This document shows positions 26,870-35,119 of a stretch of DNA of 64,000 bases, piece by piece; the first letter of the stretch is position 1; the number at the start of each line of letters is the position of its first letter. The notes beneath the pieces are model-generated. The model made no database searches, was not told the origin of the DNA, and saw only the letters and a list, made by a program, of their open reading frames with translations. A program made the position numbers and the translations under genes. Origin of the DNA: Streptomyces griseiscabiei (GTDB lineage Bacteria; Actinomycetota; Actinomycetes; Streptomycetales; Streptomycetaceae); contig NZ_JAGJBZ010000001.1 in assembly GCF_020010925.1 (NCBI RefSeq), positions 1,984,001 to 2,048,000 of the forward strand. Direction: 5' to 3'.

Positions 26870-28416
26870 ACCACCTCGTGAACCACTCCGTGGACCACCT
26901 CGTCGACCGCCCCGCGCCGTCTCCGGTTCAGTACCCCGTGAACCCGACGGGCGACGCGGACCCGACGGACGACCTGTGCTTCCGGACCGCGTACGAACTC
27001 TCCGTCGCGCTCGCGCGGCGCGAGTTGTCCGCGCGGGAGGTGGTGACCGCGCATCTGGAGCGGATCGAGCGGGTGAACCCGGCGGTGAACGCGATCGTGA
27101 CACTGGTCGCCGAGCGGGCGCTGGAGGAGGCGTCGGCGGCGGACGACCGGATGGCGGCCGGGGAGCCGGTCGGCCCGCTGCACGGGCTGCCCGTGGCGCA
27201 CAAGGACCTGCACGACACGGCGGGCATCCGGACGACGTCCGGCTCGCCGATCTTCGCCGGGCGGGTGCCCGAGGTCGACCATCTGGTCGTGGAGCGGCTG
27301 CGGAAGGCGGGGGCGATCACCCTCGGCAAGACCAACGTCCCCGAACTGGGCCTGGGTTCGCACACCGTCAACCCCGTCTTCGGGGCCACCCGCAACCCGT
27401 ACGACCTCTCCCGGAGCGCGGGCGGCAGCAGCGGCGGCGCGGGGGCCGCGCTGGCCTGCGGGATGCAGCCGATCGCCGACGGCAGCGACACCGGGGGCTC
27501 GCTGCGCAATCCCGCCTCCTTCAACAACGTCGTGGGACTGCGGCCGTCGCCCGGCCGGGTGCCGTCCTGGCCCGACAAGGCGCCCTGGGGGCAGTTGTCG
27601 GTGAAGGGGCCGATGGCCCGGACCGTGGCGGACGTCGCACTGACCCTGTCGGTGATGGCGGGACCCGACCCCCGTGATCCCCGCTCCCTGCAGACACCGG
27701 GCTCGACCTTCGCCTGGCAACTCGACGGGAATCTACGGGGGTTGCGCGTCGCCTGGTCCCCCGATCTCGGCGGGCGGGTGCCCGTGGACCCGGAGGTGCG
27801 GGAGGCGCTGCGCCCGGCGGCCGAGGTGTTCTCGGGGCTGGGCTGCGAGGTGGCGGAGGACTGCCCGGACCTGAGCGGCGCGGACGAGGTGTTCCTCGCC
27901 CAGCGTGCCTGGCAGGTGGAGCTGTCGTACGGGCCGCTGCTGGACGAGCACCGTGACCGGCTCGCCCCGGACGTGATCTGGAACATCGAGGAGGGCCGCA
28001 GGCTCGGCGGGCCCGATCTGGGGCGGGCGCAGGCGCTGCACGGCGCGCTGTTCCACCGGGTGCGGGAGTTCTTCGAACGGTACGACCTGCTGCTGCTGCC
28101 GGTCAGCCAGGTCGCGCCCTTCGACATCTCGCTGGCGTATCCGGCGGTCGTGGACGGCACGCCCATGGAGACCTATCTGGACTGGATGCGCTCGGCGTAT
28201 CTGATCTCCGTCACGGGGTGCCCCGCGCTGTCCGTGCCGGCCGGGTTCACGCCGGAGGGGCTGCCGGTCGGGCTGCAGATCGTGGGGCCGCATCGGCGGG
28301 ACTGGTCGGTGCTGCGGGCGGGGCACGCGTTCGAGCGGGCCACGCGGGTGGGTGAGCGGCGGCCTCCGGTCGTGGGCGCCCGGCCAGGGGTGCCGGACGC
28401 CGGTCAGTGTGAGTGA
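26866..28416 (+). CDS. Amidase (amidase-signature family)
   Basis: A 516-residue amidase-signature enzyme with the catalytic triad K113 (VAHKD), S188 (GGSSGG) and S212 (GSDTGGS). These proteins hydrolyse amides or nitrile-derived amides and are cytosolic when, as here, no signal is present. GTG 26866 overlaps the transporter stop (GTGA) and has GGGAGGAG upstream, so the pair is translationally coupled. The first 14 residues are a short heptad-like repeat (VNHLVNHSVDHLVD) encoded by repeated GTGAACCACCTC units, possibly added by slippage. Pairing with a transporter and an AsnC regulator suggests uptake and hydrolysis of an amide or amino-acid derivative. Confidence 0.87.
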   Translation: MNHLVNHSVDHLVDRPAPSPVQYPVNPTGDADPTDDLCFRTAYELSVALARRELSAREVVTAHLERIERVNPAVNAIVTLVAERALEEASAADDRMAAGEPVGPLHGLPVAHKDLHDTAGIRTTSGSPIFAGRVPEVDHLVVERLRKAGAITLGKTNVPELGLGSHTVNPVFGATRNPYDLSRSAGGSSGGAGAALACGMQPIADGSDTGGSLRNPASFNNVVGLRPSPGRVPSWPDKAPWGQLSVKGPMARTVADVALTLSVMAGPDPRDPRSLQTPGSTFAWQLDGNLRGLRVAWSPDLGGRVPVDPEVREALRPAAEVFSGLGCEVAEDCPDLSGADEVFLAQRAWQVELSYGPLLDEHRDRLAPDVIWNIEEGRRLGGPDLGRAQALHGALFHRVREFFERYDLLLLPVSQVAPFDISLAYPAVVDGTPMETYLDWMRSAYLISVTGCPALSVPAGFTPEGLPVGLQIVGPHRRDWSVLRAGHAFERATRVGERRPPVVGARPGVPDAGQCE

Positions 28417-29363
28417 TCCTCCGCCTGCCCCGGCTCCGCTGCTCCTCCCGTGCGGACCGTGAACGCGGCCGTGTGCACCTTGCCCTCGTGCTTGAAGTCG
28501 AGGAAGAGGCGGTAGGTGCCGTCGCTGGGGGCGGTGGCCGTGAAGGAGACGGTGGGGCCGGGGCGGGTCGTGCCGTCGCCGGGCTCGCCGTTCGGGTGGA
28601 CGTGCAGATAGGCGAGGTCGCCGGAGCGCAGGGCGACGAGGTGGCCGTACGCGCCCAGGTAGGGCTGGAGGTCGGTGACGGGCCTGCCGTCGCGGGAGAC
28701 CTTCAGCTTCAGCTCGCTCGCGGCGCCCGCGCCCAGGCCGCCGTCCAGCTCGACCTCGTAGCCGTTGACCTCGGCGGTGTCGCCCGGCGCCGGGAGCTTC
28801 GCCGGCTTGTACGTGCCCGCCGCCGCGAGGTCGGCCCCCAGTGTGAGGTTCTCGGCGTTCCTCCCGGCCGGGGTGAAGTCGGCGAAGACCCGGTAGTCGC
28901 CCGCCCTCGGCAGGTCGACGGGGGTGCTCCAGGTGCCGTCGGCGGCGCGGACGGGGTGGAGATGGCGGTAGGTGACCAGGTCGCGTGAGGCGAGGATGAG
29001 GTGGAGTTCCTTGTCGTGCTCGCGCTGGAACGCGGTGACGGCACGGCCGTCCTCGTCCCGGATGACGAACCGCAGATCGGTGCGGTGCCCGGCGGTGACG
29101 CCCGGGGTGCGCAGGTCGAGGGTGTAGCCGCCCTCCGAGATCTGCAGTCCCCCGGCCGGGGTCGAGGCGTGTCCGCCCTCCCCCGCTCCCCCGGGATCCG
29201 GTGACTGCTCGGCCTCGTCGTGGGCGGCGTCGTGAGGGGCGCTCTCCGTCGAGTCGCCGGTGTCCGAGACCACGGGTTCGACGCCCTTGCCCACGCCGTA
29301 CGCGGTGCCGAACGTCGCGGCCAGCGCGGCGGCGAACGCGGTGATCCTCAGTCCGGTGTTCAT
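28404..29363 (-). CDS. Secreted His-rich protein, copper-locus associated
   Basis: A 319-residue exported protein: N-terminal signal or anchor ([19 protein letters not shown]), an acidic and His-containing linker ([10 protein letters not shown]), then two Ig-like beta-sandwich repeats each carrying histidines in a [16 protein letters not shown] or YLHVHPNGE context, and a C-terminal DHSH. The His pairs could bind copper. It is divergent from copA, and a CsoR-type site overlaps its promoter (-35 TTGACT, -10 TATCGT), so it should be copper-induced. It overlaps the amidase end by 13 bp. I do not recognise an established name; an extracytoplasmic copper-buffering role is inferred. Confidence 0.75.
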   Translation of the reverse strand: MNTGLRITAFAAALAATFGTAYGVGKGVEPVVSDTGDSTESAPHDAAHDEAEQSPDPGGAGEGGHASTPAGGLQISEGGYTLDLRTPGVTAGHRTDLRFVIRDEDGRAVTAFQREHDKELHLILASRDLVTYRHLHPVRAADGTWSTPVDLPRAGDYRVFADFTPAGRNAENLTLGADLAAAGTYKPAKLPAPGDTAEVNGYEVELDGGLGAGAASELKLKVSRDGRPVTDLQPYLGAYGHLVALRSGDLAYLHVHPNGEPGDGTTRPGPTVSFTATAPSDGTYRLFLDFKHEGKVHTAAFTVRTGGAAEPGQAEDHSH

Positions 29364-29402
29364 GGCCGTCTCCTTCGGGTGTTCGGGGCCTCCACACAGC
29401 TC

Positions 29403-29430
29403 ACGATACCCCTAGGGGGTATAGAGTCAA
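29403..29430 (-). promoter_or_regulatory. Promoter of the secreted His-rich protein gene
   Basis: On the minus strand, TTGACT (29430-29425) and TATCGT (29408-29403) are separated by 16 bp. The 17-bp CsoR-type palindrome at 29406-29422 fills the spacer and overlaps the -10, giving direct steric repression. Confidence 0.6.
29406..29422. promoter_or_regulatory. CsoR-type operator 1
   Basis: ATACCCCTAGGGGGTAT is a near-perfect palindrome of the TACCC-N-GGGTA form bound by CsoR copper sensors. It overlaps the promoter of the minus-strand secreted protein. Confidence 0.8.
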
Positions 29431-29444
29431 GCGGGGCGAGCGAC

Positions 29445-29473
29445 TTGCCCACAATACCCACTGGGGGTATACA
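29445..29473 (+). promoter_or_regulatory. copA promoter
   Basis: TTGCCC (29445-29450), a 17-bp spacer, then TATACA (29468-29473), giving a leader of about 70 nt before copA. CsoR-type operator 2 occupies the spacer and the first bases of the -10. Confidence 0.65.
29454..29470. promoter_or_regulatory. CsoR-type operator 2
   Basis: ATACCCACTGGGGGTAT, one mismatch per arm from a perfect palindrome, centred between the copA -35 and -10. It lies 48 bp (start to start) from operator 1. Confidence 0.78.
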
Positions 29474-29490
29474 GAAGGCAGGGCGCCACC

Positions 29491-29507
29491 ATACCCCCGC
29501 CCGGTAT
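29491..29507. promoter_or_regulatory. CsoR-type operator 3 (weaker)
   Basis: ATACCCCCGCCCGGTAT keeps both ATACC/GGTAT ends, but the centre is less symmetric. It lies downstream of the likely copA start point, 37 bp from operator 2, so it may act as a secondary roadblock site. Confidence 0.55.
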
Positions 29508-29552
29508 GTGACCGACAGTCGCGCCGCCGCCCACGACGTACGAGGAGCAGCC

Positions 29553-31826
29553 ATGACCATCACCAGGACCGGGACCGGGACGGGACCCGCCACCGAGGTG
29601 GAGCTCGCCATCGGCGGTATGACCTGCGCCTCCTGCGCGGCCCGGATCGAGAAGAAGCTGAACCGCATGGACGGCGTCACGGCCACGGTCAACTACGCCA
29701 CCGAGAAGGCGAAGGTCAGCTACGCCGACGACGTCTCGGTGGGGGATCTGATCGCCACCGTCGAGGCGACCGGCTACACGGCACGCGAGCCCGCGCCACC
29801 CGCGCGGGCCGAGCCCGACGAACCGGACACGGCACAGGACGACGAACTGCTGCCGCTGAGGCAGCGGCTGATCACGGCGGTGGCGCTGGCCGTCCCGGTC
29901 GTCGCGATGGCCATGATTCCCGCGCTGCAGTTCGAGTACTGGCAGTGGCTGTCCCTGACGCTGGCCGCGCCCGTGGTGACCTACGCCGGGTGGCCCTTCC
30001 ACCGGGCCGCCTGGACCAACGCCCGGCACGGCGCCGCCACCATGGACACGCTGATCTCCATCGGCACCCTGGCCGCGTTCGGCTGGTCGCTGTGGGCCCT
30101 GTTCCTCGGGACGGCCGGCACCCCGGGCATGACGCACCCCTTCGAGCTGACCATCGTCCGGGGCGACGGCGCCGGGAGCATCTATCTGGAGGCGGCGGCC
30201 GGGGTGACCGCCTTCATCCTCGCCGGGCGCTACTTCGAGGCCCGCTCCAAGCGGAAGGCGGGCGCGGCGCTGCGGGCGCTGCTGGAACTGGGCGCGAAGG
30301 ACGTCACCGTCCTCACCCCGGAAGGCGGTGAACGGACGGTCTCCGTCGCCGAGTTGAAGAGCGGCGACCGCTTCCTGGTACGCCCCGGGGAGAAGATCGC
30401 CACCGACGGGACGGTCGTCGAGGGCTCGTCCGCCGTGGACGCGTCCATGCTCACCGGCGAGTCCGTGCCCGTGGAGGTGGTGGCCGGCGACCCGGTCACC
30501 GGTGCCACCGTGAACGCGGGCGGACGCCTGGTCGTCGAGGCCACCCGGATCGGCGCCGACACCCAACTGGCCCGGATGGCGCGGCTGGTGGAGGACGCGC
30601 AGAACGGGAAGGCGGCGGTCCAGCGGCTGGCGGACCGGATCTCCGGTGTCTTCGTACCGATCGTGATCGCACTGGCCCTGGGCACCCTCGGCTTCTGGCT
30701 GGGCAACGGCGCCGGGCTCACGGCCGCGTTCACCGCGGCCGTCGCCGTACTGATCATCGCCTGCCCCTGCGCCCTGGGCCTCGCCACGCCCACCGCGCTG
30801 CTCGTCGGCACCGGGCGCGGCGCCCAGCTGGGCATCCTGATCAAGGGCCCGGAGGTGCTGGAGTCCACGCGCCGGGTCGACACCGTCGTCCTCGACAAGA
30901 CCGGCACCGTCACCACCGGCCGGATGACCCTGCTGGCCGTGCGCCCCGCCGACGGGGTCGACGAGGCCGAAGTGCTGCGCCTCTCGGGCGCGTTGGAGCA
31001 CGCCTCCGAGCATCCGGTGGCCCGTGCCGTCGCCGAGGGCGCGCGGGCCCGACTCGGCTCGCTGCCCACGCCGGAGGACTTCGCGAACGTACCCGGCCTG
31101 GGTGTCCAGGGGATCGTCGACGGCCGTGCGGTCCTCGTCGGCCGCGAGCGGCTCCTCGCCGAGTGGGCCATGGAGCTGCCCTCCGCGCTGCGGCGGGCCA
31201 GGGAGGCGGCGGAGGCCGCCGGGCGCACGGCCGTCGTGGTCGCCTGGGACGGCGAGGCCCGCGCGGTGCTGGAGGTCGCCGACGCGGTGAAGGAGACCAG
31301 CGCGGAGGCGGTCGCCCGGCTGCGCGCGCTCGGCCTCACCCCGATCCTGCTGACCGGCGACCACCGGGCCGTGGCCGAGTCCGTCGCCCGCGAGGTCGGG
31401 ATCGCGGCCGGGGACGTGATCGCGGAGGTCCTGCCGCAGGACAAGGTCGCGGTCGTCAAGCGCCTCCAGGGCGAGGGCCGTTCGGTCGCGATGGTCGGCG
31501 ACGGCGTCAACGACGCCGCCGCCCTCGCCCAGGCCGACCTGGGGCTGGCGATGGGCACGGGCACGGACGCCGCGATCGAGGCGGGCGACCTGACCCTCGT
31601 CCGGGGCGACCTGCGCGCGGCGGCCGACGCCATCCGCCTCGCCCGCCGGACCCTCGGCACCATCCGGTCCAACCTGTTCTGGGCCTTCGCCTACAACGTG
31701 GCCGCCCTGCCGCTCGCGGCGGCCGGTCTCCTCAACCCGATGATCGCCGGGGCGGCCATGGCCTTCTCCTCGGTCTTCGTCGTCGCCAACTCGCTGCGTC
31801 TGCGCACGTTCCGGGCGACGGGCTGA
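29553..31826 (+). CDS. copA: Copper-exporting P1B-type ATPase
   Basis: A 757-residue heavy-metal P-type ATPase. The N-terminal HMA domain has GMTCASC (C25, C28). Eight transmembrane helices follow, with the Cu(I) motif CPC (404-406), the TGES dephosphorylation loop, the phosphorylation site DKTGT (D448), HP in SEHPVARAV, and [14 protein letters not shown]. It pumps Cu(I) out of the cytoplasm. ATG 29553 follows GAGGAG. The upstream region carries CsoR operators, but neither csoR nor a copZ chaperone gene is in this window, so the sensor acts in trans. A single gene, divergent from the secreted His-rich protein. Confidence 0.95.
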   Translation: MTITRTGTGTGPATEVELAIGGMTCASCAARIEKKLNRMDGVTATVNYATEKAKVSYADDVSVGDLIATVEATGYTAREPAPPARAEPDEPDTAQDDELLPLRQRLITAVALAVPVVAMAMIPALQFEYWQWLSLTLAAPVVTYAGWPFHRAAWTNARHGAATMDTLISIGTLAAFGWSLWALFLGTAGTPGMTHPFELTIVRGDGAGSIYLEAAAGVTAFILAGRYFEARSKRKAGAALRALLELGAKDVTVLTPEGGERTVSVAELKSGDRFLVRPGEKIATDGTVVEGSSAVDASMLTGESVPVEVVAGDPVTGATVNAGGRLVVEATRIGADTQLARMARLVEDAQNGKAAVQRLADRISGVFVPIVIALALGTLGFWLGNGAGLTAAFTAAVAVLIIACPCALGLATPTALLVGTGRGAQLGILIKGPEVLESTRRVDTVVLDKTGTVTTGRMTLLAVRPADGVDEAEVLRLSGALEHASEHPVARAVAEGARARLGSLPTPEDFANVPGLGVQGIVDGRAVLVGRERLLAEWAMELPSALRRAREAAEAAGRTAVVVAWDGEARAVLEVADAVKETSAEAVARLRALGLTPILLTGDHRAVAESVAREVGIAAGDVIAEVLPQDKVAVVKRLQGEGRSVAMVGDGVNDAAALAQADLGLAMGTGTDAAIEAGDLTLVRGDLRAAADAIRLARRTLGTIRSNLFWAFAYNVAALPLAAAGLLNPMIAGAAMAFSSVFVVANSLRLRTFRATG

Positions 31827-32006
31827 GCGGCTCGTACAGGACTACTCCGACGGATCCCGTCCGGGACTTCACTCACAGCGGGGGCGGGGCCTGCGCGAAT
31901 TCTCCCGGAATCGCGTCAGGCCCCACGCTCCGTACTCGCCATTCACCTCTCCGTCGCGATCGGCGTATTCACGTGGAGCAATCGCGTCATTGCCGAACGC
32001 ATTCGC

Positions 32007-32030
32007 TTCGCACGGCGTTTCGCACGGCGT
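32007..32030. repeat. Perfect 12-bp tandem duplication
   Basis: TTCGCACGGCGT occurs twice head to tail, within the non-coding stretch between copA and the MFS gene. Probably replication slippage. Confidence 0.65.
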
Positions 32031-32405
32031 TCACGCGGACGCCGAGAACTCCTCCGGGAGCGGCACGCCGTCAAAGGCCGTATCCGGAAGTGCCCCACGC
32101 GGAAGGCGAACAGGGGACGGTCCGGGATACGGAATTCGACACGTTCGCGCGGGCCGAGGTGTTCACGCGGGGTGGTCCCCGTGCATTCCGTGCGATGGAC
32201 ACCGCGTTCCCGCGGCCGGTCGCGGTCGGGACACCGGCCGATGACCACGGAAGGGACGCAATCGCGTCACCCTCCCACGGAAATCCGTCGGCAGGGCCCC
32301 CGGGGCCGCGGGACGGGCGCCCGTCGCCGTCGAGTCCGACGGCAGAGGCGGTACGACAGCGGTCCACCTGCCGCCGGACGACGGGCCGCCCGCCCACGAA
32401 CACCC

Positions 32406-32434
32406 TTGCCCCGCCCGCCGCCCCCGCCTAGCCT
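32406..32434 (+). promoter_or_regulatory. Leaderless promoter of the MFS gene
   Basis: TTGCCC (32406-32411), a 17-bp spacer and TAGCCT (32429-32434) end 6 nt before GTG 32441. Transcription should start on or next to the start codon. Confidence 0.65.
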
Positions 32435-32440
32435 GACTTT

Positions 32441-33682
32441 GTGCCGCGAATAAACAAAACCCGAACGCACAACGCCGTGCCGGGCCCCGACGACCGCGAG
32501 GGCCGCCTCGGCGACCCCGCCCGCCTCCGCCCCCTGCGCATCGCCCTCACCGCCTTCTTCGCCCTCGACGGCTTCGTCTTCGCCGGCTGGGTGGTCAGGA
32601 TCCCCGCGATCAAGGAGCAGACCGGCGCCTCGCCGGGCGCGCTGGGCCTCGCGCTGCTGGGCGTGTCCGCCGGAGCGGTGATCACGATGATGCTCACCGG
32701 CCGCCTCTGCCGCCGCTTCGGCAGCCACCCGGTGACGGTCGCCTGCGCCGTCCTGCTGTCCCTCGGCGTGGCCCTGCCCCCGCTCACCCACTCGGCACTC
32801 GCGCTGGGCGCGGTCCTGCTGGTCTTCGGGGCGGCCTTCGGGAGCATCAGCGTCGCCTTCAACAGCGCCGCCGTGGACCTGGTGGCCGCGCTGCGGCGCC
32901 CGATCATGCCCAGCTTCCACGCCGCGTTCAGCCTGGGCGGCATGGTCGGGGCCGGCCTCGGCGGCCTGGTCGCGGGCTCCCTCTCCCCCACCCGCCACCT
33001 GCTCGGCATCACCCTCGTCGGGCTGCTGGTGACCGCCCTGGCCGCCCCCACCCTGCTGCGCCACGAACCCCCGGTGCCCCGGGACCGCGCGCCCGAGCGG
33101 GGCACCGGGGAGAGCGGCCCCGGCCGCCTGGACGGCCGTACACGCGGTCTCGTGGTCGTCCTCGGCGTGATCGCCGGATGCACGGCGTACGGCGAGGGGG
33201 CGCTGGCCGACTGGGGCGCCCTGCATCTGAAGGCGGACCTGGGCACCTCGCCGGGTGTCGCGGCGACCGGTTACACGTGTTTCGCGCTCGCCATGACGAT
33301 CGGCCGGCTCAGCGGGACGGCCCTGCTCGAACGGCTGGGCAGGACCACGGTGCTCGTCGCCGGCGGCGCGACCGCGACGGCCGGAATGCTGCTCGGCGCC
33401 CTCGCCCCCTCGGTGTGGGCGACCCTCCTCGGCTTCGCGGTCACCGGTCTGGGGCTCGCCAACATCTTCCCCGTGGCCGTCGAACGGGCCGGGGCGCTGG
33501 CCGGTCCCGGCGGGGTGGCCACCGCCTCCACGCTCGGCTATCTGGGCATGCTGCTCGGCCCGCCCGCGATCGGCTTCATGGCCGAATGGTTCTCTCTGCC
33601 CACCGCGCTCACGAGCGTCGCGGCACTCGCCGCGTTCGCCTCCCTCATCGCGTTCGCCACTCGCCGCTCGACCGCGAAATGA
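32441..33682 (+). CDS. MFS transporter (YbjJ-like)
   Basis: A 413-residue major facilitator with 12 transmembrane helices, the loop 2-3 motif GRLCRRFGSHP, and a central charged loop (about residues 200-230) separating two six-helix halves. Resemblance to YbjJ-type efflux proteins is by overall pattern; the substrate is unknown. The GTG start is supported by a complete promoter ending 6 nt upstream and no ribosome binding site. It lies 190 bp before the graspetide precursor gene on the same strand. Involvement in peptide export is possible but is not shown by the sequence. Confidence 0.88.
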   Translation: MPRINKTRTHNAVPGPDDREGRLGDPARLRPLRIALTAFFALDGFVFAGWVVRIPAIKEQTGASPGALGLALLGVSAGAVITMMLTGRLCRRFGSHPVTVACAVLLSLGVALPPLTHSALALGAVLLVFGAAFGSISVAFNSAAVDLVAALRRPIMPSFHAAFSLGGMVGAGLGGLVAGSLSPTRHLLGITLVGLLVTALAAPTLLRHEPPVPRDRAPERGTGESGPGRLDGRTRGLVVVLGVIAGCTAYGEGALADWGALHLKADLGTSPGVAATGYTCFALAMTIGRLSGTALLERLGRTTVLVAGGATATAGMLLGALAPSVWATLLGFAVTGLGLANIFPVAVERAGALAGPGGVATASTLGYLGMLLGPPAIGFMAEWFSLPTALTSVAALAAFASLIAFATRRSTAK

Positions 33683-33832
33683 CCACTCACCGTTGCCTCG
33701 TGGCACCTCGCGGTGCATGAAGTCGGCCGTAAGTCAGCCCTCCGAGAACATGAGGCAACCATTCAGTCGTTCGATTCGTATAACTCCCTGGAGGCACCGC
33801 GACCCGGCCTGACAGAGGGCGGCCGGAGCGTC

Positions 33833-33854
33833 ACCATCCGCTTTACCGGATGGT
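33833..33854. promoter_or_regulatory. 8-bp dyad upstream of the RiPP precursor gene
   Basis: ACCATCCG and CGGATGGT are exact complements around CTTTAC, 7 nt before the AAGGAG ribosome binding site of the precursor gene. It could be an operator or an mRNA hairpin controlling translation. It is unlikely to be a terminator because it has no U-tract and directly precedes a gene. Confidence 0.5.
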
Positions 33855-33872
33855 CCCGAACAAGGAGAATCG

Positions 33873-34064
33873 ATGCGACTGTTCGTGCTCAACTACGCTC
33901 GCTCCGCTGAGCAGTTGGAGTTCAGCGCTCCGTACACCTACGACTCCGGGCTGCAGTTGAACGTGCTGGCCGACGGGCGGATAGCCGCTCATGACCAGGG
34001 TCTTATGCGGGAATTGGGGGCGACGACCTCCACCGCGGGTTCGAAGACCCATTTCGACGACTGA
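33873..34064 (+). CDS. tgmA: ATP-grasp-modified RiPP (graspetide) precursor peptide
   Basis: A 63-residue precursor of the putative ATP-grasp-modified RiPP type (the GRASP_targ family that pairs with SAV_5884-type maturases). The leader (1-48) has the conserved-looking NYARSAEQLE, PYTYDSGLQLNVLADGR and AAHD segments that recruit the ATP-grasp enzyme. The C-terminal core is about ATTSTAGSKTHFDD. In it D62 and D63 are the only acidic side chains, and T51, T52, S53, T54, S57, K58 and T59 are possible ester or amide partners, so at most two side-chain cross-links seem possible. AAGGAG lies 5 nt before the ATG. The maturase starts 17 nt after the stop. Confidence 0.88.
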   Translation: MRLFVLNYARSAEQLEFSAPYTYDSGLQLNVLADGRIAAHDQGLMRELGATTSTAGSKTHFDD

Positions 34065-34080
34065 ACGCGGACCGGCGACG

Positions 34081-35064
34081 ATGACGGTGCTGATCCTCAC
34101 CTGCGAACAGGATGTGACGGCGGACCTGGTGGTAGCCCGGCTCAACGGGACCGGCGTCCAGGTGGTCCGGCTCGATCCCGCCGATCTGCCGGGCGGGGTG
34201 GCGCTCTCCGGCGAGTACGTGCACGGCGCCTTCCGGGGGCATCTGTCGGCCGGGGGGCGCCTGGTCAGCATGAGCGGGCTGCGGTCGATCTGGCTGCGCC
34301 GGCCGGGCGTGCCGGCCAGCGGGGTCGCCGAGCCGTCCGCCTGGCTGACCGAGGAGTCCTCGCAGGCGCTGTACGGCATGCTGCGCGGCACGGGCGCCCG
34401 CTGGATGAACGACCCGGACGCCGCCCGGCGGGCCCGCCACAAGCCCTGGCAGCTCCGGCACGCCCAGCGCTGCGGGCTGCCCGTACCGGCCACGCTGATC
34501 ACCACGTTCCCGCAGGCCGCCCGCGACTTCGCCGAGCGCTTCCCGGACCTGGTGGTGAAGCCCGTCTCCGGCACCCATCCGCAGGAGCCGGCCCGGACGG
34601 TGCCGACCAGCCGGATCGCGCCCGGCACCGACTTCACCGCCGTCGCGTTCGGCCCGACGCTGCTGCAGCGCCGGATCGCCAAGACCGCCGACATCCGGCT
34701 CACCGTCGTCGGCGACCGTATGCTGGCCGCCCGTAAGACGGTCTCCCCGGACGCGCACCCCGACGAGGTCGACGTCCGCTTCGCCCCCTCCACCGCGCCC
34801 TGGCAGCCGGTCGACGTCCCGGCCCGTACCGCCACGGCCGTGCGCACCTATCTCCGCGACGCCGAACTCTCCTACGGGGCCTTCGACTTCGCGGAGGACG
34901 CGGACGGGATCTGGTGGTTCCTGGAGTGCAACCAGTCCGGCCAGTTCGGGTTCGTGGAGATGGACACCGGCCAGCCGATCGCGCACAGCGTCGCCGAGTG
35001 GCTGGCACACGGGGAACCGGCAGCGGGAACACGCCACGACAACCAGATCCGCGCCACCCCCTGA
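34081..35064 (+). CDS. tgmB: ATP-grasp ribosomal peptide maturase
   Basis: A 327-residue ATP-grasp ligase of the MvdD/TgmB type. The pre-ATP-grasp domain (1-110) begins VLILTCEQDVTADLVVARL and contains SIWLRRPG. The ATP-binding lysine segments are HKPWQLRHAQ and LVVKPVSG, and the Mg-binding ECN is at 282-284 in LECNQSGQFGF. Family members join Asp/Glu side chains of the precursor to Thr/Ser or Lys, making macrolactones or lactams. ATG 34081 is immediately downstream of the precursor gene. The methyltransferase often found third in such clusters is not present: the next gene is a DinB-like protein with its own promoter. Confidence 0.9.
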   Translation: MTVLILTCEQDVTADLVVARLNGTGVQVVRLDPADLPGGVALSGEYVHGAFRGHLSAGGRLVSMSGLRSIWLRRPGVPASGVAEPSAWLTEESSQALYGMLRGTGARWMNDPDAARRARHKPWQLRHAQRCGLPVPATLITTFPQAARDFAERFPDLVVKPVSGTHPQEPARTVPTSRIAPGTDFTAVAFGPTLLQRRIAKTADIRLTVVGDRMLAARKTVSPDAHPDEVDVRFAPSTAPWQPVDVPARTATAVRTYLRDAELSYGAFDFAEDADGIWWFLECNQSGQFGFVEMDTGQPIAHSVAEWLAHGEPAAGTRHDNQIRATP

Positions 35065-35119
35065 CTCTCCCCACGGACGCTGCCCACGCCGAACGCCCTT
35101 CGTCCGGCAGACTCACCCC

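Larger units (their letters stand above)
31827..32440. other. 614-bp intergenic region
   Basis: No convincing gene: short frames on both strands lack ribosome binding sites, family features and consistent GC3. The first 300 bp are somewhat less GC-rich and contain a perfect 12-bp tandem duplication (32007-32030). The last 40 bp hold the MFS gene promoter. It may carry an untranslated leader or a decayed gene; I cannot support either. Confidence 0.55.

Noticed and set aside
25346..27103. 585-codon minus-strand frame opposite the NRAMP-like gene
   Set aside because: His/Arg/Gln-rich shadow frame. The transmembrane protein on the other strand is real.
29427..31364. 645-codon minus-strand frame opposite copA
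   Set aside because: Antisense to a textbook P-type ATPase. Composition is low-complexity and it has no family motifs.
31943..32248. Possible 101-aa minus-strand gene in the copA-MFS gap
   Set aside because: Arg-rich with no initiation signals. Codon-position GC is not convincing.
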